In this document: positions 7,938 through 14,578 of the stretch, piece by piece
How positions within the stretch are numbered: position 1 is the first letter of the stretch
Layout: every line of letters begins with the position of its first letter
Assembly (NCBI GenBank): GCA_021806565.1
Contig: JAJZXK010000008.1
Span: 21,377 to 56,198 of the forward strand
Length of the DNA stretch: 34,822 bases
DNA from: Bacillota bacterium
Lineage (GTDB): Bacteria; Bacillota; Sulfobacillia; RBS10-35; JAJYVN01
Direction of reading: 5' to 3'
Translations under genes and position numbers: made by a program
Notes under the pieces: generated by a model
What the model saw: only the letters and a program-made list of their open reading frames with translations
What the model was told of the DNA's origin: nothing
Databases searched by the model: none

Positions 7938-8654
7938 TCACGCCCCCGGGATCCCGGAGCCATTCACTGGGGTGATGGCCACGTGGGTACGGTCGGTGAC
8001 CGAACGGAGGGTCAGTTGGATGCTGCCGTGGCTGCTGGCGAAGGCCAAGCGCTCGGCCGCCAGTGGGGAGACCTCCAGCGTCACCGAGGTGTAGCTGGTC
8101 GGCTGCTTACCGGACTGCCCCACCAGGTGCTGTCCGACGGCCAGCACCTTCACATCCTGCTCCAGGGTGTCGACCACCGGCACTCCTGCGGACGTCGGCG
8201 GCCGGAAGACGACCAACACGTCGACGCGGTCACCGGGGCGGATCAACTCGGCCACGCCGCTCGCCAGGTTGACGGGCAGCGTCATGGCGCGCATCCCGGG
8301 CCGGATCGCGTAGCTGAGGGAACTCGGCGCGCTGGCGCGGGACAGGTCCTGGGGCAGGACCGGCTCGCCCTTGGCCAAAGGGGCCTGGGTGATGTCGCCG
8401 GCAAGCTTGGCCGCCGACGACAGTGCCCCGGACGGCCGAATCCCCGGCGTGTATTGGGCGACGGTCAGCATGCCGGCGGTCAGGGCGGTGTGCGCCGGGA
8501 TGGCCTGGCGCGCCACCACGACCGGGACGGTGTGGGGCCGCAGCGCCCGGCGCGCCGCCGCCGTGAGATAGGCGTGGACGGCGAAGGCGGCCAGCACCGC
8601 CAGCAGCAGGGCGGCCAGGAGCAGCCTGCGGTTGAGACGTTCGATCGCGTCCAG
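7938..8654 (-). CDS. cpaB: Flp pilus assembly protein CpaB/RcpC
   Basis: A 238-residue protein with one N-terminal membrane helix (RRLLLAALLLAVLAAFAVHAYL), a SAF domain (VVVARQAIPAHTALTAGMLTV...LAKGEPVLPQDL) and the RcpC segment AMTLPVNLASGVAELIRPGDRVDVLVVF. CpaB proteins are periplasmic or extracytoplasmic parts of Tad machines, and in single-membrane bacteria they occur without the secretin. No ATG, GTG or TTG stands between the ribosome site and the membrane helix. CTG at 8654, 9 nt after AGGAGGG, gives LDAIERLNRR followed by the helix and is the best start. A longer frame to 8759 would overlap tadG and contain the ribosome site. The gap to tadG is then 49 nt, similar to the other gaps in the operon. 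Confidence 0.85.
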   Translation of the reverse strand: MDAIERLNRRLLLAALLLAVLAAFAVHAYLTAAARRALRPHTVPVVVARQAIPAHTALTAGMLTVAQYTPGIRPSGALSSAAKLAGDITQAPLAKGEPVLPQDLSRASAPSSLSYAIRPGMRAMTLPVNLASGVAELIRPGDRVDVLVVFRPPTSAGVPVVDTLEQDVKVLAVGQHLVGQSGKQPTSYTSVTLEVSPLAAERLAFASSHGSIQLTLRSVTDRTHVAITPVNGSGIPGA

Positions 8655-8703
8655 GTTCGCTGTCCCTCCTCGCCCGCCGGCGTCGGCCGGGTTGCGCCCC
8701 GGT

Positions 8704-9945
8704 TCAGTTGGGCACCAGGCCGCCGCGGTGGAGCAGCCCGAAATACGCAGCGGAAGCATCCGCGGCGGGGTTGCCCACGCCGGGGAGGATGGCGGCCACG
8801 AAGCGGCCGTAGATGTTGCCGCCGCCCGGGGCTGGGCACTGCAGGCGCACCGCGACGAACCCCAGCACCGTGATCGATTTGTACCCTTCGCCGGGGTAGT
8901 GCGCGACGGGCATGACCACGTATGGGTTGGAGGCGTCGGCCTGGCACAGGGCGGCCAGGCCGGTGTCCGTTGGCCCGTCCATGTTGCCGGTCTTGGTGTA
9001 GACCTGGCTCCCGATGTTCAGGGGCGTGTCCACACCCTGGGCCAGTGCCCGTTCGTAGGCGGCCGCCCCGTGGCCGCCCAGCGACAGCGCGCCGCGGTTG
9101 CTGTGGCGCGCGTGCGTGCCCCACTTGATTTGCACCTCGGGGCACCCGTCCGACGTCCAGGCGCAGCCGCCGGAGGCGAAGGCCGCCGACACGGCGCTGT
9201 AGTCGGCCCAAAGCGGCGCCAGCCCCATCTGGTTGCCGCCAGATGGCACGCACTGGTTCGAACCGCCCTTTTCGATCTGGTCGCAGGTGGCGCGCTGGTT
9301 GTTGTCCTGGTGCTCGGTCTGGTCCTGTTGGTCCTTGGACTCTGTGCCTGTGTGTTCGGCTTCCGCCCGGTCGTGGTCGCTGTCGGCCGCTCCGTCGCCA
9401 TCGGCGTCCCCGTCCTTGCCGGTGGCCGATGCCGCGGATGAAGTCGCCGACGACAGGGACGACGTCAGCGACGACAGCAGGGAACTGGAACTCGATGCAC
9501 CGGAGGAACCGGACGCCGCAGCGCACGCCGCCACCGGGTAGCAGGCGGGGGCGGTGGGTGCCACGGCCCTGGACTCGGTTTGTACGGGGATGGTGTCGAT
9601 GCCCAGGACGCGGGCGAACGTGGTCGGCACGGACGTCTTGGCCTGGACCGTCACCTCGGTGCGGGCCGCGTTGATCGTCACCGTCGCCCCGGGTGCCCCG
9701 TTGTCTTGCGCATAGGACTGCGCCGTGGCGAGCGCCGAGGTGCACTGCGGCGGCGGGCCCGACCCCCCGGAGGGCGCCAGGCACCACGCGCCGGCGAGGG
9801 CGGCGGCGTCGGTTGCGGACTGGAGACGGAATTGGGCGAGGTAGCCGCGGCCCACGTCCACCCCGAGCGCGGCCGCACCACACAGGGCCACGAGGGTCAG
9901 CGCCACGAACACCGTCGCCTGACCGCGTTCTCCTTCTCGGGACAC
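8704..9945 (-). CDS. tadG: TadG-like pilus-associated protein with Ser-rich and acidic insert
   Basis: The N-terminus is the TadE/TadG signature: ERGQATVFVALTLVALCGAAALGVDVGRGYLAQFRLQSATDAAALAGA, a basic flank, one membrane helix and the conserved alanine-rich helix after it. The extracytoplasmic part has several cysteines. About residues 145-180 are a Ser/Ala tract, then about 40 residues very rich in Asp, Glu and Gln (GKDGDADGDGAADSDHD and on). The C-terminal 190 residues (NQMGLAPLWADYSAVSAAF to the end) look folded but unfamiliar. I place the start at GTG 9945, because GAGGTGGGG precedes it at 4 nt. GTG 9954 is the alternative. TadG-type proteins are minor components that help anchor or initiate pili, and the insert is probably specific to this lineage. 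Confidence 0.82.
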   Translation of the reverse strand: MSREGERGQATVFVALTLVALCGAAALGVDVGRGYLAQFRLQSATDAAALAGAWCLAPSGGSGPPPQCTSALATAQSYAQDNGAPGATVTINAARTEVTVQAKTSVPTTFARVLGIDTIPVQTESRAVAPTAPACYPVAACAAASGSSGASSSSSLLSSLTSSLSSATSSAASATGKDGDADGDGAADSDHDRAEAEHTGTESKDQQDQTEHQDNNQRATCDQIEKGGSNQCVPSGGNQMGLAPLWADYSAVSAAFASGGCAWTSDGCPEVQIKWGTHARHSNRGALSLGGHGAAAYERALAQGVDTPLNIGSQVYTKTGNMDGPTDTGLAALCQADASNPYVVMPVAHYPGEGYKSITVLGFVAVRLQCPAPGGGNIYGRFVAAILPGVGNPAADASAAYFGLLHRGGLVPN

Positions 9946-9978
9946 CGTCCCCACCTCGATCGCCGAACGCAGACGTTT

Positions 9979-10383
9979 TCAGTCTTCTTCCAGGGACGTC
10001 ATCGTGCTGGTGATGGGGAAGTGCTTGCCAAGCATGGGCCAGAACAACGGCACCACCACCGGGATGTCGTAAGTGACACCGACCGCCACGGCCTGGCCGG
10101 CCAGCGGCAGGGGGCTGGGGCAGTTCACGGAGATGTGTCCCAGCCCTGCCGCCGTCGCCGTCTGGCGGGCTGCGGTGGTCACCTGACCGCAGGTGCCGCC
10201 CAGGGAGGCCACACGGTCCCCCACATGGGCGGCGTCGACCACGGCCAAGTAGTTCTCAAGCACGATGCCGAACTGAATCGTCCCCAGGAGGATCAGGAGC
10301 AGGAGCGGCAGCAGCAGGGCGAACTCCACCAGGGATTGTCCGCCCTCTGCCGCCGCGGCGCGCTGGAACCGCTGGCGTCGCAC
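9979..10383 (-). CDS. tadE: TadE-like minor pseudopilin
   Basis: A small membrane protein with the TadE segment GGQSLVEFALLLPLLLLILLGTIQFGIVL near its N-terminus. G15-Q16 followed by Glu at +5 (E20) fits the prepilin cleavage rule used by TadV/CpaA-type peptidases. The rest is a short extracytoplasmic domain with two Cys (GGTCGQ and NCPSP). I prefer GTG 10383, which follows GAGGCGGA by 7 nt and starts 14 nt after the flp stop (134 residues). ATG 10428 would overlap the pilin gene by 32 nt and lacks a ribosome site. It is the second gene of the operon, between the major pilin and tadG. Confidence 0.85.
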   Translation of the reverse strand: MRRQRFQRAAAAEGGQSLVEFALLLPLLLLILLGTIQFGIVLENYLAVVDAAHVGDRVASLGGTCGQVTTAARQTATAAGLGHISVNCPSPLPLAGQAVAVGVTYDIPVVVPLFWPMLGKHFPITSTMTSLEED

Positions 10384-10396
10384 ATCCGATTCCGCC

Positions 10397-10624
10397 TCAG
10401 CAGCTCGTGGATGTTCCAGAGCTAGCATTGTTCAAGCATGTCGTCACGTGGCCGAACACGCCCTTGAGGCTGCCGGTCATGAGCAGGATCGCCCCGATCA
10501 CCAGAATGGCCACCAGCGCGATGATCAGCGCGTACTCCGTGAGTCCTTGGCCGGACTCGTCGCGGCCGACGTTGGCGAGCCAGTTTTGCACAAACACCCA
10601 GGCTTGGATCATGGGAGTGACCAT
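10397..10624 (-). CDS. flp: Flp-type major pilin precursor
   Basis: A 75-residue prepilin, the first gene of the operon. GRDESG25|Q26GLTEYALIIALV shows the class IVb cleavage site, with Gly at -1 and Glu-Tyr at +5 and +6, followed by the single hydrophobic helix that packs the pilus core. The mature protein would be 50 residues, ending in a short Ser/Thr/Cys tail (CLNNASSGTSTSC). ATG 10624 lies 8 nt after a consensus AAGGAGG (10633-10639). The frame stays open upstream, but that part does not look like protein and contains the ribosome site. The two tail cysteines could form a disulphide. Confidence 0.93.
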   Translation of the reverse strand: MVTPMIQAWVFVQNWLANVGRDESGQGLTEYALIIALVAILVIGAILLMTGSLKGVFGHVTTCLNNASSGTSTSC

Positions 10625-10896
10625 CCGACATTCCTCCTTGACCTGCCGGAACGGAACGCCCGGAACTTCGCGGCGGATGTGCGGGGTCCCCGGATCGAGG
10701 TGCCCTGGGTCCCGGGCGCAGCTCCCGGCCGGTGCCGGGGCCGTGGAACGGGAGACTACCTTCCCTCTCATATTATCGGCGGCTCGTGGGCGTTTGTTTA
10801 GGGGGCTCGCGTGGTGGTCCGCGCCCGCCGAAAAGAGGAGAGGAGGCTGGGGCCACCCGCCATTGTGCTACGGTGGCCGTCAGGGGAGGGACGCCG
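10625..10896. promoter_or_regulatory. Divergent control region, flp operon and vWA gene
   Basis: This 272-bp gap separates two divergent transcription units and must hold both promoters. The only AT-rich patch is around 10768-10776 (CATATTATC on the plus strand). Read on the minus strand it gives GATAAT, a possible -10 box about 145 nt upstream of flp, although no good -35 box is paired with it. Ribosome sites are at 10633-10639 (minus, flp) and 10882-10890 (plus, AGGGGAGGG). Confidence 0.35.
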
Positions 10897-12405
10897 GTGG
10901 GGCGCGACCGATGCGGCTGGGTCTGGGCGGGTGTGGCCGCGCTCTGTCTGGCGTGGCCCGCGGTCGGCGCCGCCTCCGCGCCTTCCAGCGCGCCCGTGGC
11001 GGTGGCCCTGTGCATCGACGCCAGTGTCCCCATGGCCAAGGCCGACCCGCGGGGGACCAGGCTGTCCGACGCCCTGGCGGTCGCGCGGGTTTTGGGCGCC
11101 GGCGACCGCGTCGCGGTGGTGGCGTGTGCCGGGCGGGCGCGGCTGCTGCTTCCCCTGGCGCCCGGTGGCGGGTCGGCGGTGGGGCGTGCCATCGCAGCGG
11201 TCGGCGCCCGCGGTACGGTTGGCCTGCTGGCCGGCCTGAAGGATGCGGCCGCCCAACTGGCCTCGGATCCGCGCCCCGGGGACCGCCGCCTGCTGGTGTA
11301 TCTGGGCGGGGGGATCCCGGACACAGCGGGCGGTGAGACCTCGGCGGCCCGCGCCGTCCTGGAGGCGGAGGCCAGGGCGGTCGCCGCACGCGGCTGGAAG
11401 CTGGACACCGTCGGCATCGGCGCCGGTGCCGACCAGGATCAACTGGTCAGGCTCGCCACGCTCGGGCACGGCCACTACATTCCGGCTCCGGCGGCCGGGG
11501 CCCTGGCGGGCGACCTGGGGCTGCCGGCGGCGCCCGCCCCCGTGAGCCTGCGGCTGCGGGCCGGGACGGTGTCCGGCCCGCTGCGACCGGGTGAGCCACA
11601 GGCGCTGCCGCTACGGGCGACGAGCACGGCCGGCCGGCCGGAGGTCCTGCGCCTGCAGGCGCAGGACCTGCCCGCGGGCTGGCGCCTGGCCTCGAACCTG
11701 ACGGTGCCGCCAGGATCCACCACGCTACGCATACCCCTGACCCCCGCGGCGGTACCCGCCGCTACGCGGCTGACGCTTCGAGCGCAGGCCCCGCCAGGTG
11801 TGCTCCTGCACGGCGGCCTGCTCGTCTGGCGGGTGCGAATGGCCGCGCTCCCCGCCCAGAGCTCGCAGGCGGCTCCCAAAAGGGCCGAGGGGATGAGGCT
11901 CGAGCGGGCCGCCCTGGTGGTGGCGATGGCCGCCTCCGGGTTGCTGCTGCTTGCCGGCTTCGCCGGGTATGCCCTGCGGGTGGCACCCCGGCGGCGCCTG
12001 CGTGGCGGGCTGGACGTGACAGGTCCGGCGGGCGAGCCGCTCGGACGGTTGGTCCTGCCGCCGCGGCGAACGGTCGCGGTGGGCGGTGGGGAGCGGGGCG
12101 CCCTGAACCCGCCCGGTCTGCCGGGTGACGGCGTTGTCTTTCACCTGTATGCGGAAGTGGCGACGGCCGGCGGGCCATGGCGCTCAGGCATGTCCGCCTG
12201 GCGCGAGCCCCCGGAGGCGATCGTGTCGGCGGAGGCCGCGTGGCCCTACCATCTCTATCCCGGCCCTCTGCCCCAGCGGCGCATCGAGCTCTATGACGGC
12301 ATGTCCTTCGGCGCGGCTGGGCTGACCTTCACGTATCGCCACACCAAGCGTGCCGCGGGCGAGGCGGTAGGGGAGGACCTGTTGCGCGACTTGCCTCCGG
12401 ACTGA
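10897..12405 (+). CDS. vWA membrane protein with FHA-like cytoplasmic tail
   Basis: GTG 10897 has AGGGGAGGG 6 nt upstream and gives a good signal peptide (RDRCGWVWAGVAALCLAWPAVGAASA). A von Willebrand A domain spans about residues 32-215. Its first metal-site motif is D41-A-S43-V-P45 where DxSxS is usual, so the last Ser is lost. Beta-strands (VAVVACAGRARLLLPLA, RLLVYLGGGIPD, DTVGIGAGAD) and a Thr at VGARGTVGL are still visible. A beta-rich stalk follows, then one membrane helix at about 337-360 and a basic stop (RRRLRGG). The cytoplasmic 120 residues end in QRRIELYDGMSFGAAGLTFTY, reminiscent of the C-terminal strands of an FHA phosphothreonine-binding domain. That resemblance is tentative. 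Placement opposite the Tad operon suggests, without proving, a surface-sensing or pilus-linked role. Confidence 0.75.
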   Translation: MGRDRCGWVWAGVAALCLAWPAVGAASAPSSAPVAVALCIDASVPMAKADPRGTRLSDALAVARVLGAGDRVAVVACAGRARLLLPLAPGGGSAVGRAIAAVGARGTVGLLAGLKDAAAQLASDPRPGDRRLLVYLGGGIPDTAGGETSAARAVLEAEARAVAARGWKLDTVGIGAGADQDQLVRLATLGHGHYIPAPAAGALAGDLGLPAAPAPVSLRLRAGTVSGPLRPGEPQALPLRATSTAGRPEVLRLQAQDLPAGWRLASNLTVPPGSTTLRIPLTPAAVPAATRLTLRAQAPPGVLLHGGLLVWRVRMAALPAQSSQAAPKRAEGMRLERAALVVAMAASGLLLLAGFAGYALRVAPRRRLRGGLDVTGPAGEPLGRLVLPPRRTVAVGGGERGALNPPGLPGDGVVFHLYAEVATAGGPWRSGMSAWREPPEAIVSAEAAWPYHLYPGPLPQRRIELYDGMSFGAAGLTFTYRHTKRAAGEAVGEDLLRDLPPD

Positions 12406-12440
12406 ACGGATGGGGCGCATCCCTTGGCGGAGGGGGAGGG

Positions 12441-12842
12441 GTGATGCCGGTGGGGCCCGCGAGTGGCCGGACGGTGCTGGAGAACACGACGCGGGCCGTG
12501 GTGCTGGCGCAGCGGCTGGTGGTGGCGCGCGGCTTTTGGGCTCGCGGTATCGGCCTGCTGGGCCGGGCGTCGCTGGATCCGGGAGAAGGTCTGCTCTTGG
12601 CACCCTGCGGAAACATCCACATGCTGGGAATGCGTTTCGCCATCGACGCCCTGTTCCTGGACGGCCCTATCCGCGCGGAGTTGCGGGGACAGGGGCGCTG
12701 CCTTGCCGTCTGCCGCGGACTGGCCCCGGGTCGCGTCGGCCCGTTGGTCCGCGGAACACGTTGCGTGGTCGAACTCCCCGCCGGGGCGGCGGGGCCGACA
12801 CAGCCGGGCGATGAGGTCCGCTGGCAACCGGCGGGCGGTTGA
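12441..12842 (+). CDS. DUF192 family protein
   Basis: A 133-residue protein whose centre, CGNIHMLGMRFAIDALFLD, is the DUF192 signature (usually IHTxxMRFPIDVVFLD), preceded by ARGFWARGIGLLGR. The family forms a small beta-barrel fold of unknown function and is often exported. This copy has no signal peptide and may be cytoplasmic. Starts GTG 12441 and ATG 12444 both fit the long purine run at 12429-12440. The gene lies 35 bp after the vWA gene on the same strand and is probably cotranscribed. In several genomes DUF192 genes sit beside Tad genes, as here, but I cannot verify a functional tie. Confidence 0.85.
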   Translation: MMPVGPASGRTVLENTTRAVVLAQRLVVARGFWARGIGLLGRASLDPGEGLLLAPCGNIHMLGMRFAIDALFLDGPIRAELRGQGRCLAVCRGLAPGRVGPLVRGTRCVVELPAGAAGPTQPGDEVRWQPAGG

Positions 12843-12860
12843 CGCCCCCGCCGGTTGCCA
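12822..12860. terminator. Bidirectional terminator-like hairpin
   Basis: A perfect 14-bp stem pairs 12822-12835 (TGGCAACCGGCGGG) with 12847-12860 around an 11-nt loop. It overlaps the last codons of the DUF192 gene and lies 6 bp from the stop of the convergent glycosidase gene. Neither side has a T run, so it may act as an RNA end or stabiliser for both transcripts. Confidence 0.5.
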
Positions 12861-12866
12861 GCCGGT

Positions 12867-14453
12867 TCAGACGGTGAACTCCTGCCGGCCGGTGACCGAC
12901 AGGCTGCGCTGGCGTCCGGCCACCCGCATGATGAGGCGGATGGGCCGGTCGGCCGTTACCGTGATCTGCAGCGGGTCTCCGGGCGCGCTGCGCCCGATGG
13001 CCTCGACGTCTACGCGGGTGCGGCCGAAGAGGTAGCGCTCACAGGCAAGATAGCCGGTGTCGCGCACCTCCCAGGTCAGTTCGTGCAATGGGGCGTTCGC
13101 CCGCAGCCCGATGCCGTATTCCAGCAAGAGCAGGATCGGCCCGAGTCCGGACCAGCCGACGAAGTCCGGCCGGGCCGGTCGGCCGGGTGCGTCGGCTTCG
13201 GCGGCGTAGTTCTCCCAGATCGTTCCCGTCGCGGCGCAGACCTCGGCCACCGAGCGGATGTGCTCGAGGGCGATCGCGTGGGCCAGTTCCCCGTACCCGT
13301 ACCGTTCCAGGCCGCGCGTCACCACCGGCACCAGGGGCGGCCAGACGGAACCCCGCCAGAAGCCGCCGCGCGGATCGTAGCCCGGCATCGAGGCGGCCAG
13401 GGACGGTGGGCGGTGGTGCCGCAGGAACGTCCGCGGATCCTGCAGGGCGGCCGCGAGGCGGTCTGCTTGGACGGGCGTGGCGACCCCCGCCAGCAGGGCC
13501 CAGAAGCCCGCGGCGGTCATGACGGGGCTGCGCTGTCCATCGGAGCGCAGGTCATAGAAGAAGCCGGTCTCCTCATCCCACAGCCGGCCGCGGACGGCGG
13601 CCGCGGTGTCCTCCGCCTCCTGGGCCAGGGCGGTACCGGCGCGGCGGATGGCGATGCCCTCGGCACGCCGTCCATCCGCCTCCGCCTCGCGGGCCGCCAC
13701 CGGGGCCAGTTCGGCCAGGCACCGCGCCGACCATACCATCTGACAGCTGATGTCCACGCCGCATCCCAGTTGGGCGTTGCGCGGGGAGTTCTCCATGGCG
13801 GATCCGTCGGTCACGTAGAGCCCGCTCGTGTGGCGTAGGTGGGTCACCAGCGCTCGGTGGTGCGCCACAAGGGCCGCCCAGACCTCGTTGACCCGCGCGG
13901 CGTCGCCGGTGTGGCGGTAGGCTTCGCGTTCGGCCCAGGCGGCCAGCGGGGGGGCGAAGCCGTCCAGCGTGAGGACAGGGACCTCGGCCGGCCGGCCGAG
14001 GTCGGCGGCGCGGCCGGTCCGCCTGGAGAACAGCGGCAATGCCTCTCGATTCACCCACGGCTCATGGTCCTCGCCGCCAGGTTCCAGTTCGGCGCAGATC
14101 TCACCGTCGGGGTGCTGGGCGCGGTAGAAGTTGTCCAGGCTGCGCGCCGCCGGCAGCAGGTCGTGCGCGAGGTTGCAATAGAGGGAGGTGCAGGCCGTAT
14201 CCCACAGCCGCAGACGTCCCTCCGTGCAGGTGTCGACGTAGTTGCCGACCAGGGTTCCGCCCTGCACCGGGCGGCGCGCATGCGCGAAGGCCAGTTCCCA
14301 TGCCTTCCAGTAGGCGGGTTCCGCGCCTGGAAGGTCGGGCAGGGTCGGGACGGGCAGTTGCAGCCTGGCGGTCTGCCAATCCGGAAGCGGCCGGTCGCGG
14401 TAATCCCGTCGCGGGAAGTGGGCGCCACGATCGGCATCCTGCGATACGATCAC
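12867..14453 (-). CDS. GH63/MGH1-like glycoside hydrolase
   Basis: A 528-residue protein of the (alpha/alpha)6-barrel type shared by GH63, mannosylglycerate or glucosylglycerate hydrolases and trehalase-like enzymes. Visible landmarks are LRLWDTACTSLYCNLAHDL near residue 80, GLYVTDGSAMENSPRN at about 215-225, GGFWRGSVWPPLVPVV at about 364, and TIWENY at about 411. In the family an acid in the NSP motif and a Glu in the late ENY-like motif act as catalytic acid and base. Here the NSP residue reads Glu (MENSP), where I would expect Asp. There is no signal peptide, so it probably works in the cytoplasm on an alpha-glycoside or a compatible solute. The start is GTG 14453 with GAGGGGG 10 nt before. 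The substrate is not predictable from sequence alone. Confidence 0.8.
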   Translation of the reverse strand: MIVSQDADRGAHFPRRDYRDRPLPDWQTARLQLPVPTLPDLPGAEPAYWKAWELAFAHARRPVQGGTLVGNYVDTCTEGRLRLWDTACTSLYCNLAHDLLPAARSLDNFYRAQHPDGEICAELEPGGEDHEPWVNREALPLFSRRTGRAADLGRPAEVPVLTLDGFAPPLAAWAEREAYRHTGDAARVNEVWAALVAHHRALVTHLRHTSGLYVTDGSAMENSPRNAQLGCGVDISCQMVWSARCLAELAPVAAREAEADGRRAEGIAIRRAGTALAQEAEDTAAAVRGRLWDEETGFFYDLRSDGQRSPVMTAAGFWALLAGVATPVQADRLAAALQDPRTFLRHHRPPSLAASMPGYDPRGGFWRGSVWPPLVPVVTRGLERYGYGELAHAIALEHIRSVAEVCAATGTIWENYAAEADAPGRPARPDFVGWSGLGPILLLLEYGIGLRANAPLHELTWEVRDTGYLACERYLFGRTRVDVEAIGRSAPGDPLQITVTADRPIRLIMRVAGRQRSLSVTGRQEFTV

Positions 14454-14530
14454 GCCTGGACGACCCCCTCGGCAGCGTGCCTGGATCGGACGGATCCGCC
14501 CACCCCGGCATCATTCCCCGGTGGGGGACA

Positions 14531-14563
14531 CGGGCGTGCCCAAGTCGTCCCCGGGCACGCCCG
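14531..14563 (-). terminator. Hairpin after the sugar-binding protein gene
   Basis: A perfect 11-bp stem pairs 14531-14541 (CGGGCGTGCCC) with 14553-14563 around an 11-nt loop, 15 bp downstream of the stop at 14579 on the minus strand. No T run follows. It probably ends or protects the transcript of the binding-protein gene ahead of the glycosidase gene. Confidence 0.45.
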
Positions 14564-14578
14564 CCGGCCCCGGACCCC

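Noticed and set aside
8480..9883. 467-codon minus-strand frame over cpaB and tadG
   Set aside because: Out of frame with two well-supported genes, and an Arg/Pro/Gly/His-rich shadow without domains.
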